A stretch of 64,000 bases of DNA from Babesia bovis T2Bo (GCF_000165395.2 NC_010574.1:1364001-1428000); one strand, 5' to 3'. Numbered from the stretch's first letter, positions 31,267 through 43,300 are shown. The notes: generated by a model from the sequence alone, not told the origin. Numbers and translations are program-made.

Positions 31267-33882
31267 ATGGTGGAGACTGCGGTTTTACCGATGTTGTATG
31301 AGTTCCTAATATCGGAATCTCGTTATGAAGCTCGTGGCAATGAGTACCGAGCGCGTTTACGTTCGTTATTTGAGGAAATGCTGTTAGCTCAGCAATCATT
31401 TCCTCAATTTGATATGGGCATTATTCGTTCAATTAACATACGTATAATCGATGAAATGGTCTCAACGGTAGGCTTTATAGACCAGGAAGATGTGTTTAAT
31501 TTTGGTTTATTATCATATCCTGGTATTCGTCATTATGCTTACCCTGAGATTCCAGATTTTTGTTACTTGAATATGAATTATTTAAAGGTTTGGCATGACT
31601 TTTTTGGTTTATTGGACAAGCGTGAGCGTGGCATTGCCAGTAACAAGCCCCGCCGCCACCGTGCTGAGGACGCTTTGGAGGAGTCTCCTTCTTATACCGA
31701 TACTGAGGAAGAATCATCTAGTGATAGTGATTCCTCGTATGATTCGCAACATCCTGATGTTGTTATAACCGCTGACGACATACTATGTCCACGTACAACT
31801 CCTGATGGCATAGATGAATTACTATGTCCTAATGTTGGTGTTCCTGCTGATGACCCGGGAGAAGTAAAGGACAAGCGTAATTTGCTGTGGCGTCGTAGTG
31901 TTCCCTTTTACATGGATTCTTCATATAAGATTGACCATGGCAACCTGGTCTTTGGTTTAATCAACGACACGCATTTATCGCATGAATGGGCGTGTAACTC
32001 TTCATATGCTGCTTATGAATCTCGCATCCAACGTTTTGTGAATGCCACTAAAGATCCTGGTGATGATGTTGAAGATATGGATGTTGAGGACGTTGGTATT
32101 ATGGATGGCTCCAGTGATATTGAGATGGATGATGCCTCGGTGCCTGTGGAACACCCTATTGACAAGAAAAGTGAGAATAGTGCCGAGTTAACTGAGATAC
32201 CAGTTGACATAGCAGATACTGAGCGTGCTGAAACTGTTACTTCTGGCCCTTTCACTGGTCTAGATCAGGAAACAGGTTGCCTACTTGATAATACTACTGT
32301 CGTAAACACCTCATTTTCGGCTGCGGATTTACCTCCATTTAATCTAGTACGTGGTGCAATGTCAAGTGCAGCAACTCCTTACAACCCAAAGTGCATCTTT
32401 GGCAATTACCATTGCGACGTTCCCGCTGGTCACCAGCGTACCCTAGGATCACCTGTGAAATCCTTATCACAGGACATTCACAATTATACCAGGAGCTCTA
32501 TTGATTTACGTACTACTATGGTTATGAGTGATGACGGCATTCCTCAATTATCTTGCGTTGGTACTCTGGGCGAACGCCAGGAAGCTGCGTCTAACCCTCG
32601 CTTGGACCGTTACGGTGACCGTCAGATAACTTTGCAGAACCGTCTTGAGCGTGCTATTACAGGTCTGTTCACGATAAAGAATGCGGTAAGTAGTGATTGT
32701 ACAGCATGTTCTGGCTGGAGTTTGAACAATGGTGTATCTATTGTTTTTTGTGAGATTTGTGAGGATCGTTTATTGTATAAATTTGACCCAGCAGTTGTGA
32801 ATCGTTTATTTGAGTTACGTCGTAGCTTGGTGAGTGAGCTGTATCCATCTCTCGGTTACACTTTTGTTAATCACAAAGCTCGTGATAGTTTGAAGGGTGA
32901 TGTCTGTTCATCATATGTAACCATCCCAGGTCTTTGTGACATTGGTGGTGTATATCCCAAGGCTTCTATTCATGACGGTCGTTACACCCCTAACACTTTG
33001 GATATACCTCGTAAGGCACTATATGAGTTGGGATCATTGGTTTTGAGTAATGGTGAGCTTTTTGCGTATGGTACCAGTGGCAGTAAGCTCTTACCGCTTT
33101 GTGTTGAGCGTCGTGCTCAGCGTCTCGAATCTTTTGACCATTACTTCGAGGAACTATGTAAATTGCGTGAGCGCAATGGTACTGGTAAATTCCAAACTCT
33201 GTTATCTCACGAGTTTGACAACGTGTTTAAGCGTGGCAAGGTTCCCTTTATGAAGGACACTGTTGGTACTACTCGTCGTTTCTTCAATGAGCTTACGTCA
33301 AGCTTACTACACAAGCTTCCTATGGACCCTGTACTATTACGCTCTATGTTTTACTACGGTGGTATATACATGGACCCGGCTTATGGTGGCAAGGATAGTC
33401 TGTCGGGTCTTATAGTCAACGATCGCAAGGGTCCTCGTTCGACATCTCAAGCTCCTGTGTTACAATGGCATTCTGTGGCATCTAAATACTCCATTGTTCG
33501 TACATCTGGAGCTGATAGTTCGTCAAAATCTTATGGTAACCGTACTAGGTACTACCGTATGCGTCCGGGTTTATATCAGGAGTACGTTAAGCGTACGGGT
33601 ATATTGGCCCGTTTACCTGCGCACGTTAGGGAACGTATTGAAACTTCTGGAAACTTGAGTTTTGGTTTCCCTACATCATTGCAGATGCATATAGCGGGTA
33701 TACCTGACGTTGTGCTTGACCCTCACCACTTCTCCAGGCCTGGGATGTCATTTTTCTTTTCAATGCCTGGTTTATTGCAGAATTTAGCTGCTTTATGTTT
33801 ATTTATGTGGGGATTTGACCAACCAATTGCAAATCCGAAGCGCCGTGCTAGTGAGAATATTTCCGGCCGGCCTGTTCATTGA
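31267..33882 (+). CDS. Hypothetical protein, 871 aa, with zinc-finger-like Cys pairs
   Basis: I do not recognise a family. Single exon. The first 120 residues are helical (MLYEFLISESRYEARGNEYR region). Residues about 140-165 and 265-310 are acidic and Ser-rich (TEEESSSDSDSSYDS; DVEDMDVEDVG), suggesting disordered linkers and a nuclear location. Near residue 480 there is a CxxC-13-CxxC pattern (DCTACSGWSLNNG... FCEICEDRL), similar in spacing to a RanBP2-like zinc finger, though not an exact match. The C-terminal 350 residues are mixed with many Arg, ending in a basic tail (PKRRAS). It follows phosphofructokinase on the same strand after 126 bp. Confidence 0.8.
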   Translation: MVETAVLPMLYEFLISESRYEARGNEYRARLRSLFEEMLLAQQSFPQFDMGIIRSINIRIIDEMVSTVGFIDQEDVFNFGLLSYPGIRHYAYPEIPDFCYLNMNYLKVWHDFFGLLDKRERGIASNKPRRHRAEDALEESPSYTDTEEESSSDSDSSYDSQHPDVVITADDILCPRTTPDGIDELLCPNVGVPADDPGEVKDKRNLLWRRSVPFYMDSSYKIDHGNLVFGLINDTHLSHEWACNSSYAAYESRIQRFVNATKDPGDDVEDMDVEDVGIMDGSSDIEMDDASVPVEHPIDKKSENSAELTEIPVDIADTERAETVTSGPFTGLDQETGCLLDNTTVVNTSFSAADLPPFNLVRGAMSSAATPYNPKCIFGNYHCDVPAGHQRTLGSPVKSLSQDIHNYTRSSIDLRTTMVMSDDGIPQLSCVGTLGERQEAASNPRLDRYGDRQITLQNRLERAITGLFTIKNAVSSDCTACSGWSLNNGVSIVFCEICEDRLLYKFDPAVVNRLFELRRSLVSELYPSLGYTFVNHKARDSLKGDVCSSYVTIPGLCDIGGVYPKASIHDGRYTPNTLDIPRKALYELGSLVLSNGELFAYGTSGSKLLPLCVERRAQRLESFDHYFEELCKLRERNGTGKFQTLLSHEFDNVFKRGKVPFMKDTVGTTRRFFNELTSSLLHKLPMDPVLLRSMFYYGGIYMDPAYGGKDSLSGLIVNDRKGPRSTSQAPVLQWHSVASKYSIVRTSGADSSSKSYGNRTRYYRMRPGLYQEYVKRTGILARLPAHVRERIETSGNLSFGFPTSLQMHIAGIPDVVLDPHHFSRPGMSFFFSMPGLLQNLAALCLFMWGFDQPIANPKRRASENISGRPVH

Positions 33883-33942
33883 TCACTGTCTACTATGAAT
33901 TGGTTCTCAATATTACAATTATATACATACAGCCAGTTGCAT

Positions 33943-35517
33943 CTATTCTTTCTTTTTATCTGTTTTTATTCGTTTATTCAGTAGATATCCTACTTCTTCA
34001 CTTGAGTTGACTTGGTTACTAGTGTTCTGTAACGTCGGGTGTATGATCCAGTTACGTGTAGTGCTGGATAGGCTACGTTTCTTATTAACTTCCTCTTGTT
34101 CTTTCTGTTCTTGCAGTTGTTTTTGTACAGTATCGAATGGGTTTGAATAGATCACTGTTTTTATTAGTTTTGGTGGTTTGAGTGGCCGTTCATCATCATC
34201 TATTTTCAGTTTTTCCCATTTCTTCAGTATATCTGTGCCTCCTACTACTTTACCGAATACTGTATGTCTGTTATCTAGGTGATCACAGGTATTGAATGTG
34301 ATGAAGAACTGTGATCCGTTGGTATGTTTCCCTTTATTGGCCATGGAGAGTACCCCGGCTCCCACATGGAACAGTGTATTATCAAATTCGTCCTTAAAAT
34401 ATTTAGGCACTACTTCATTTGGGTTATTTTTTTGTGCTCTGGTGTAGAAGGCACTTTCACCTCCACTGCCTGTACCTGTGGGATCACCTCCTTGTATCAT
34501 GAAGTTTGGCACGCATCTATGGAATATTGTATTATCATAGTATCCATCTTCGCAATGCTGTAGAAAGTTATCGCATGTCATTGGCACTCTATCTGAGTGT
34601 AGCATCAGGTTAATATCTCCATCACTGGTAACTATTTTTACATATGCTTTCAATTTCTGCTTCTTGACCATATCGTATAGTGGTTCCCTCACTTCAAAGA
34701 CTGTCATGGGTCTATACTGCGTGCCGTAAGTAGGTTCTATTGTTGTACATGTAAAGCTTGATGCTTGTCCACTTGTTGTGAACCTTGCGTGTTTGGGTCT
34801 ATCCGCTAAGGTATCAATTTGTGGTTTCTTGAACAGCTTGGCATGGTTTTCTATGATATCCGTTGCACCATCGAATTTGTCAAGAGTATTGCGATAAAGG
34901 GCATTTCCTCTAATTTCACTTTTGGATTGTTCCGTGTTATTGAAGGTAGTGCTGATATGCTTGAAATTTGCGATTTTACGTAGCTCTGTATTATGTGGGT
35001 CTTGTATTGTTATCAGATCCTTTTTGCTAAAAGTTTCACCTATGTTTACATAATTATATCGTGGTTTCACTATACCTGTCATTGGATCTTGCATGGCACA
35101 TCCAGGCTGCTTAGCCGATACTTCTTTTAGTGTTGCGTAGGCGTAGACATATCCTGAAGTCTTTACTACAACTACGTGTGAGCTTGGTGTAAACCTTTTA
35201 TATGACAGTGGGCATTGTAGTTCATTGTCATCATCCCTTGTGAAGATTAATGGTATCAGTTCATCTTGCGATAGCGGTTCTCCCGTGACTGGATTGGTCC
35301 CATGTTTTTCTATATAGCTTCTAATTGCGCTATCTTCAAATACATGTCCCTGGGTGGTACATACTGGCGATTTGAATGGTTGCAGGGTTAATGCGCAGGA
35401 ATCGAGTGGTAGAAGTTCCCCTGGTCTTGCGTTTATTTTTGGGTTTAATGAGCTATCTAGTTCACTGTGTAACAAATACAATTTATCTTTGCTGTGCCTA
35501 TGTTTACTTCCGCCCAT
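33943..35517 (-). CDS. PPIL2: PPIL2 / CYP60-type U-box peptidyl-prolyl isomerase
   Basis: Single exon, 524 aa. An N-terminal U-box pair (LPLDSCALTLQPFKSPVCT, then ELQCPLSYKRF) is followed by a linker and a cyclophilin domain at about residues 290-450. Catalytic and binding residues are visible: FHRCVPNFMIQGGD with Arg and Gln, GSQFFITF, and HTVFGKV. The position of Trp121 in cyclophilin A is His here (DHLDNRH); it is Tyr in human PPIL2, so cyclosporin binding should be weak. PPIL2 is a spliceosomal B-complex-associated protein and U-box ubiquitin ligase. Length matches the human protein (about 520). Confidence 0.95.
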   Translation of the reverse strand: MGGSKHRHSKDKLYLLHSELDSSLNPKINARPGELLPLDSCALTLQPFKSPVCTTQGHVFEDSAIRSYIEKHGTNPVTGEPLSQDELIPLIFTRDDDNELQCPLSYKRFTPSSHVVVVKTSGYVYAYATLKEVSAKQPGCAMQDPMTGIVKPRYNYVNIGETFSKKDLITIQDPHNTELRKIANFKHISTTFNNTEQSKSEIRGNALYRNTLDKFDGATDIIENHAKLFKKPQIDTLADRPKHARFTTSGQASSFTCTTIEPTYGTQYRPMTVFEVREPLYDMVKKQKLKAYVKIVTSDGDINLMLHSDRVPMTCDNFLQHCEDGYYDNTIFHRCVPNFMIQGGDPTGTGSGGESAFYTRAQKNNPNEVVPKYFKDEFDNTLFHVGAGVLSMANKGKHTNGSQFFITFNTCDHLDNRHTVFGKVVGGTDILKKWEKLKIDDDERPLKPPKLIKTVIYSNPFDTVQKQLQEQKEQEEVNKKRSLSSTTRNWIIHPTLQNTSNQVNSSEEVGYLLNKRIKTDKKKE

Positions 35518-35659
35518 TTTAATAAAGTGTGTACTGATGTCTACCGGTGGGTTACTGCTATTGACCCTTTAGGATTCCACGTCATTCGGTTAAAATTACT
35601 ATGTTTGTTGATTAATGCAGTAACAACTAGCACATGTGTTGGTGTTTTTTTGACGAAGG

Positions 35660-38171
35660 ATGCGGCTTTGGCTGCTCTTCTATGTATATGTGTTTCAGAT
35701 TGCCAACAGTTACTTGATATCCTCAGGTCATACTAATTTCTTATCTAGTTTATCAACTCCTGGAACTCGCGTTACTCGTACCAATGCAAAGTCATTGCTT
35801 GACGATCCGTTATTGCTAGCACCTTCCACTGAGCCTGGTGGCGAGCATCACTTGGTGTTATCTAACAGCCCTGCGTTTGGTATACAGCGTACTCTATACA
35901 CTCACAGGCGCAATGTTCGTGCGCAAGGACCGTTGTATAACACCGGCCAGCATGTTTACCTGGTTTCAGGGCCTTATCGCAATGCTCGTGGTACAGTTTT
36001 ATCCACATTTCGCCGTGGTCCTGGAGAGCCACACTTGGTATGTTTTTAGGGCTTATACTTTGCTAATATTTCTATAGGTCAGTGTAGTTCTAGACTGTCG
36101 CAATGAGCTTGGTATAGTTCCCGTTTCATTATCTCATTACCATGGTACTCGTATAACCGTCTGGGAGAACCAATTGGTTGATCGTCCGCCGTACACTCCA
36201 CATTCTCCTCCATCACTGTACAACAAGGGATTCAATAGTCTTGATCAAGCTGTTTTTATTAACTCACCACAACGTTCAGCGCGTCGTAACCTTTCTTCTA
36301 TAGTTGAGCGTATAATCAACACTATCAATTTGGATGGTTTGGAGTCTTGCTTTGACCAGCTATGTCGAATGGACATATTTTCACCTTATCCTTACATGTC
36401 GTTGATAGTCCAATTAGTGCGTAAGTTACAGATGGATGAAGATCGAGCTCGCCTTGGGGTCCTCGTCAATGCTGTATTACTTCGTTTAGCTAATGATACC
36501 AAGCTTTTTTACACTGTGCGACAGCGTTCTACAATACCATGGTTTACTTGGGCTTTGAGTGTACTTCGTATGAATCACCTGCTTAACGGTTGGGAGTCTT
36601 ACGACAAGTTAAATGCGTATATTGGTAGTGTATTATTGAATGGTTATTTGACTGATTTAACTCAGGGTGAGATAAACTTGATGGCTATGGGATTCCGTTT
36701 TCATTCATCTATTCGTAAGGAAGTTTTACATCGTTTGGCTATGTTGTTTTCTCACCTTCCTGCTTCTACTATTATAATGCGACATGCCTCTGGTTTGGCC
36801 ATGTCATTAAACGATGCTGGTATTGTGCACCCAGGTTTCAACAGGTTACTTTGTGAGATGATTAAGAACCAATACTCTTTGCCATCGGAGCAGGGTGCTG
36901 TTTGTTTACTGAAGTATTTATCTTGTGATCCTAATACTCCCCAAGCTATAAAGGACGAGCTTCTGGCATGTTGTAGTGTTTCCAGTTTTCTAGATCCTAG
37001 GGCTACTCCTTACGGTCCTTCTTACAAGATGGCTATTACGTTAGCTCAGTTATCGGATCGTGAGATGTCTGAGCTTCTTCATGCGATTAACACTGGTGAG
37101 GTAGATATCCCACTATCTGTGATTAAGCGTTGCATATTTTCTATTGATCTATCTCCTTCTACTGTGGAGCTACTTTCTTTATTAGTTAAAAAAGGTGCTA
37201 AGCATTTTGAGAAGCTTGGTGGTAAGGCTCAGCATCGTATTCTGACGTTAGCTCCCATGTTGAATGGTTGTCCTTCAGAGGTGATAGATGCGGTTGAACG
37301 CGATCTCGGTGCTATGTATGTTGCTATTCTAGTCTTTATTATTCGCAGGCATCCTAGTTGTGTATTGGACCCTGAAAAGGCCTATGCGTTGGGCAAACTA
37401 TTGCCTAGCATCCCGGAATCTCGAGTGGGTGTACAGAAGTTAATTCTCCGTCGCCTTGAGCACTTTCTAGAGTCTACTTTATCATTATTACGGGAGAATG
37501 CCATGTCTCCAAGTATAGCTCGTGCTGTGATGATAAAGGCTACATCATTTTTGCAGGCTATTACTTACTTGGGTTATGAGCTTCCATCTTTAGCTCGCAA
37601 TGCTGCCACGTTGCTTCGGGAGGGCATTGGTGCATCACCTGATCGTACAAACTTTTTGTTAGCTTTAGTTTCCGTTCAGGCTATGTGTCCTAATTACTTC
37701 AATGAAGCTTCACGTGCTGCTCGTGCATTACTTAAGGATCCTGGTGCTGAGGTACCATCTGACGTTCGTGTTTTATCTGAGTTACTGCTATCTGTGAAAC
37801 AATCTACTGAAGGTGAAGCGTCATGCTCCTCATTGGTTGGTCACATTGATATTCCAGCTCTTCCTCCAGAGGTTGTTAAGGACGGTATTGTCCGGCCTAG
37901 TAAGGATGTACGTGACTTTTCATTATTATTCTTACTACTGGTTAGTTCTATTATTGGTATATTATAATGTTGTTAGGTTCGTTCTGGTTTGTTTGACGAC
38001 CGCGGTGGCATTCTGAACACTGCATATGTATTTGCTGAGGACAACCTCCATGCATTGTCTAGCATAGACCTGCTGATGCTTCGTGACGCTTTGGTTTCCG
38101 TTGATGCTTTTGACAGTAAATGGGAGGGTTTACTAGCATCTGTGCCAAAGGGCATTGATGCGGTGACATAG
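35660..38171 (+). CDS. KOW-motif protein with long helical-repeat region and N-terminal signal
   Basis: Three exons, 35660-36037, 36078-37940 and 37977-38171, give 811 aa. The N-terminus MRLWLLFYVYVFQIANSYL looks like a signal peptide and is followed by a Ser/Thr/Arg-rich stretch, as in apicoplast targeting. Around residues 95-145 lies a KOW-type motif (YNTGQHVYLVSGPYRNARG), the RNA-binding fold of uL24 and NusG. The remaining 650 residues are alpha-helical, with repeated units of about 35-40 residues. The combination suggests an organellar RNA or ribosome-associated protein. I do not know a named family with this arrangement. The 3' end is 22 bp from the convergent repeat-protein gene. Confidence 0.7.
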
Positions 38172-38193
38172 ACAATGTGCTAAGATCACACTT

Positions 38194-40272
38194 TTAGGGT
38201 ATTGAGTCTATACGTTCTAGCATATTTTGATCTTCATCTTCTTGCATCACTGAAACGGAGATGCTTTCTGTGCTTGTTTTTGGTAGGAATGCTGCTCTCA
38301 TGACATTTGACATGTTACTTTGTTTGCTAATTCCTGAACTTCTTGATGGGTAGTGTTCAACTACTAGTCGTTCTTCTTGGGCTCCATAATCTTGTTCTGT
38401 GACCGCCACCTGCTGATCGCCGGGTATAGCCAACGTACCATCTTCAAATTCTTCATCTGCGAGAGCCATTTGCTGCTCACCACCAATCGCTAAGGTATCA
38501 TCTAGGCTGTTTGGTTCATTAAGTGCCATTTGTTGGCTACCTGGGATGACTAGTGACTGGTCCCTACTTGCTTGTTCCTGAAGTGCCATCTGTTGGCTAC
38601 CTGGGATGACTAGTGACTGGTCCCTACTCTGCTGTTCCTGAAGTGCCATCTGTTGGCTACCTGGGATGACTAGTGACTGGTCCCTACTCTGCTGTTCCTG
38701 AAGTGCCATTTGTTGGCTACCTGGGATGACTAGTGACTGGTCTCTACTTGCTTGCTCCTGAAGTGCCATTTGTTGGCTACCTGGGATGACTAGTGACTGG
38801 TCTCTACTTGCTTGCTCCTGAAGTGCCATTTGTTGGCTACCTGGGATGACTAGTGACTGGTCTCTACTTGCTTGTTCCTGAAGTGCCATCTGTTGGCTTC
38901 CTGGGATTACTAATGTACCGTCATAGTATCTTTCATTTGATAGAGCCTTTTGTGGATTGAAATCCTGGTTCGTATTGTTTACCTCTTCTTCTAGTGCCAG
39001 CATTTGTCTTTCCTTGTGTTCCACATTATTGGCAGATTTCTGGGCATCACCAGGTTCTCTAATTTGCAAGCTCACATTGTGTTTAGCTGCTTCCTTGGCA
39101 CTTTGTTCCAATGAGTGCATTAACATTTGGAATCTCCTTCCCAGGTTGTCAAGTGCATTGCTCTTTCTGCATTCATCTGGTATCATTGACGCTGTGGTTA
39201 CAATGGGTTTGACACTGCAGTTTAGGCTTTCTGAACTTGCATATTTTTGATATGTATCTGTTAGATGTTCATATTCTTGTTTCATTGTTACTTCGGGTTC
39301 CTTATTTTCTGATAACATTGAGAGTTCCATGCTTTCATGTTGGAGGCTGATACTTCTGTTATCATCTAATGTAGCACTACCACCTGACAGAAAGCGTTCT
39401 ATCATATCATTAGATTTTTTCAATTCTTGTGATACATCGAACACCTTTGATCCATATTCATCTTGTTGTTGTTGATTAAATGATGGCATTGGTGTATCAA
39501 AGCATTTGTAGCTATCTTGTGAATTCATTTTGCTGTTGATAGAACCATTTGACACAGTTTGTGACCCCTGTGATATTTTACTTTGCATGGTATCTAGTGC
39601 AATTTCTTGGTCAAGTGGTATACTCTCTGTATGTGAACTACTTATCATTGTTTGTGTTTCCATTTCTTGTTCGACTTTCACATTCTCAAGAATTGATACC
39701 AAAGTATCCAATTTATCCGCATTTTGCTTACAGGTCGACTCAATGTTAATAATACGTTCTTCTATTTTGGTTAGCATTTGTAGGACTTCAGTGGGTTCTA
39801 TCTTTTGGCACTGCGTTGTAACGTTTTTGTATGATTCTTGTTTGATTATACTATTCTCATTATGTACTTGTGCCGACTGTTGTCTATACTGTGTCTGTGT
39901 CATGATATGCATACTTGGTGTTGTCATCCTTTTATTTCCGACAGGTTCATTGTTGTATACGTAGTAGTTTTCTCCTGTTTGTTTAGATCCTGTGTTGGAC
40001 ACTTGCTGTTCATATGCTACTGGGTATGGCATTTGTTGTACTACGTGTGCTTGTTCCCATGGATTATGTTGTATTGGCATTCTGTGATCGTTTGCGTAGT
40101 AGTTTGATGATGTGATGTAGTGTAGTGGTGACAGTGGCATTGTCAATTTCATTTTTCCATTATCGTTGATATACTGCTGCCTAAAGACCGGTGTTACATT
40201 TCTTCTTTCATCTTTCGGTTTGCAGCATCCCAGTGGTGATGCTGCTGACATGTTCATTCCGTTGGTTCCCAT
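38194..40272 (-). CDS. Hypothetical protein with 20-aa tandem repeats, 692 aa
   Basis: Single exon. The N-terminal 140 residues are Gln/Asn/Tyr-rich and probably disordered. A coiled coil lies near 165-205 (MLTKIEERIINIESTCKQN region). After a Ser/Gln-rich middle, the C-terminal third carries tandem 20-residue units of the form LVIPGSQQMALQEQASRDQS. Seven are close copies, and two diverged ones follow (LAIGGEQQMALADEEFEDGT; LAIPGDQQVAVTEQDYGAQ). There is no signal peptide or membrane span, so a cytosolic or cytoskeletal role is more likely than a surface antigen. I do not recognise a family. Confidence 0.75.
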   Translation of the reverse strand: MGTNGMNMSAASPLGCCKPKDERRNVTPVFRQQYINDNGKMKLTMPLSPLHYITSSNYYANDHRMPIQHNPWEQAHVVQQMPYPVAYEQQVSNTGSKQTGENYYVYNNEPVGNKRMTTPSMHIMTQTQYRQQSAQVHNENSIIKQESYKNVTTQCQKIEPTEVLQMLTKIEERIINIESTCKQNADKLDTLVSILENVKVEQEMETQTMISSSHTESIPLDQEIALDTMQSKISQGSQTVSNGSINSKMNSQDSYKCFDTPMPSFNQQQQDEYGSKVFDVSQELKKSNDMIERFLSGGSATLDDNRSISLQHESMELSMLSENKEPEVTMKQEYEHLTDTYQKYASSESLNCSVKPIVTTASMIPDECRKSNALDNLGRRFQMLMHSLEQSAKEAAKHNVSLQIREPGDAQKSANNVEHKERQMLALEEEVNNTNQDFNPQKALSNERYYDGTLVIPGSQQMALQEQASRDQSLVIPGSQQMALQEQASRDQSLVIPGSQQMALQEQASRDQSLVIPGSQQMALQEQQSRDQSLVIPGSQQMALQEQQSRDQSLVIPGSQQMALQEQASRDQSLVIPGSQQMALNEPNSLDDTLAIGGEQQMALADEEFEDGTLAIPGDQQVAVTEQDYGAQEERLVVEHYPSRSSGISKQSNMSNVMRAAFLPKTSTESISVSVMQEDEDQNMLERIDSIP
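38401..38940. repeat. 60-bp coding tandem repeat (7 close plus 2 diverged units)
   Basis: Period exactly 60 bp. Units start at 38521, 38581, 38641, 38701, 38761, 38821 and 38881 (last one partial). Units 38581 and 38641 are identical, as are 38701 and 38761, pointing to recent pairwise duplication. The blocks at 38401 and 38461 are older, diverged copies. The repeat is in frame with the minus-strand protein. Confidence 0.95.
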
Positions 40273-40397
40273 GTTGGAAATTGCTGCTTGATATTTGTTA
40301 TGAGATTAATGGTGTTATTGTGTGTGTTATATGATTCTTAAAGTCACGTGTCATTTCGATTATTGCAACTATATGTGGTATTTTGAGTCTATAATAT

Positions 40398-43300
40398 TTA
40401 CTCCAGTACTGAGTTCAACGTCTGTCTTCCGTGCCTACTGAATCGTTCTTTATCTTGTGTATCAATGTTTTGTGCGCTTATCTTTTGTTTGCAGATTATT
40501 TTTAATATTTCTAGTAGTTGTACGACCTGAGCCTGTGGATCTTCTTCTGTTACATTTTGCATCATGTTGAGTGCTGTTTGCATATCGAGTATTGATATAA
40601 CGGCTCTTATCAATTCTCTTGGTCCCATGTATTGCACTCTTTTATACATGATTTGCATGGTTGTATGTATAAGTTCCAGGGTACCACTGTTTAGAGGTAC
40701 CATTATAACCGCTGGTCCCAGTGCTTCAGTGAGTTTATTGTAATCATTCGCTTCTATTTTGATTGCTATGGTATCAATTTTGTCTGCATAAGTCCGGGTT
40801 TCTTCATGTTTCATATTTCTTGAAACTAGTGATATTTGTTGATCATGTTGCCAGTCTATTTCGTCTTTCGAAAGGTTGTTTATCTCAGTTCCTATTAATT
40901 TAAGTATTCTCTGCTGCAACTCTATGTGGTTCCTTACTCCATTCTCTTGGTTTGTCACCATGTCGTAAAATGCCGTTATCATTGAAACTGTAAATGACAT
41001 TTGTGACATCTCTGCGATGGTAAGCTCTATACTCTCTTGTTCTCGCTCCGTTATTATGTATGTGAATAAACTAATTACTGCATTATTCAGAATCGCTCCT
41101 ACGTGCTTGAAGGGTTCTGACTTGAGTACTTCCATGATACTATTTTGTGTTTGGATCACAATTGTGTTTATTACTGATTCGGGTATTTCATCTCTTTTGT
41201 GACACATAACCAAGTTACCAGTATAGTAAAGGGCACTATACTGATGCAATGGATTGCCTAGATTCCTTGTGACATAGAACGGGTGGATTATATTCTGTAC
41301 TGCATCGTTGACTTGTTGTAGCATACACAACACAGAGTGAACATCCTGGGTTGATATCCTGTGTATAACATTCCCGATTGAGTATATCGCCAGTCCGTAC
41401 AATCCAGGATTACCCTGCAGCATATGCGCATACACCGGTGCCGGTTTGTAGAACCTATGATCACATTGCTTTATTCTGTGTATTTCCGGTATCATCTGGG
41501 TATCATCAGATTCGATAAAGCAGAGATAAGGATGCTGCAGCACCAAGCTCCTTGGGTAAATATTATCCAAGGAGTTTGGTGTGATGAAAAGTGTCCTAAA
41601 GTAGAGTGCACCCAAACACCATGCCGTTTCTGTTAGCAGGCCTGTATCATATCTCCCGTAGTCGTTCAGTGCTGCTATACATTGTGGTATATCATATTCG
41701 TTAAGATGTACAACTTGATCATTTGTACAGGATCCCAATGATATGTCATCTGTAACTTCCTTAATGAAATCTTGCGTTGACAATTTTTTGTGGCCGGAAT
41801 CAGGTATAGCCGTAGTAAACAGCCTAATACTTTCTATATATTCCCATGCTGCATTAGCGAAATCCGATTCAGAAAATGCTGCCAGCATATCGGGCTTAAA
41901 TATTGGCATTGGGTACTTTTTAGAGTTTGTGTTTTTAATCCCTGTTGTATATAAGGAATGCTTATCCAGCATGGATTCTCTCGGTTCCACATTACTACGT
42001 GCATATATGACTTCTAGATACCATATAGGGTCGATTATCGGCTCTACTATATTCCGTAGCATTTCTAGCATCCGTTTGTGCAGGACTATAATTTGGTCTT
42101 TATAGTTAACTTCCTTTGGTCGGTCCACAAAGGTACTTGCATAAGGGACTTGTTCCGTAGATATGGATTCAGCTTGGGTGCTTATTACCGGTCCCTTCCA
42201 TGGCATGATTCCTTTCCTGATATTATCACTCCATAATCGTTTGAATTCTATTCTTGTATGTACTGAGTTTATTAGCAGTTCACTATTACACCTTGCCATT
42301 GCATCCATGAATTTTAGTGTATCTGGTATTGTGATATCGTCGTTCTGTTTCAGTAGTTCGACATTGTATATATTTTTTGGCGTGTTAAAGTCTATGCCTA
42401 ATTGCTCTTCTGCGTATGCTTGGAAGTTATCCACGTAAATCAGTGGTTCACCCACCAGGGCTGCAATGGCCTTTGTATACATTTCAACATAGTTGCTATC
42501 CTTTGTGAGTTGGAAGAATGACTGTAGTACTACGGTCAATTGTGTTTTCGTCATTTCATTTATATGGTTGTATAAAACACCGTAGGTTGCGTCTATGACT
42601 CTTTTGACTGGCATGTTTGCATTTCCGTATGCCTTTACAACAGCTATCATTTCATTTGGGTTGGGTCCTTTAGGTTCGACTGCCGTTTTCCCGGCAACCA
42701 TGAGGTCATAGAATACTAATCCGAGTGCGTTAAGCATGGGTGAGAACCTGTCTTTATACTTCCCGTATACCATGACTGCTGCTGCTATATCATATGACCT
42801 CAGTGCATATAGCTGTTCTTTAATTACTTTTATGATAGCGTATGTCAATTCATCTGTGAGCATATTGTGTCTATCATATATCATTGCTATGAGTATAGCC
42901 TGGTTTACTTTGAATGCTTTATTATTTGCCAGTGTACATATATGTTCAACCAGTTGTCCTAGTATTTCATTGTGGCTATGTGTGATACCTGCATCTTCTA
43001 ATATCTCCATATGCTTGTACATGGCTTCCACAGATCGCAAATGTGCGTAGTCTGGGCAGTTATGCAACACCGCTTCAATTGTGTCCGATGGTGTTAAGGT
43101 ATCTATTGGTGCCTCGACAGTGGACCACGTTCCTGTGACTAAGCATCTTTTTTTGAGTTGTATTACATCATTATCATCCGTATTCAAATCGACTATTGAA
43201 TCCATTTCTTCCAGGCAGAGTTGTTCAGTTGTGAGTTCTCTACTGGTTACCGTTGCTCTTGGGTCTGCTGTATGAAATCCGGGTGAAACAACATTATTCC

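Noticed and set aside
38521..38930. CRISPR-like regular repeat
   Set aside because: The 60-bp units are directly adjacent without unique spacers and are in frame within a eukaryotic protein.
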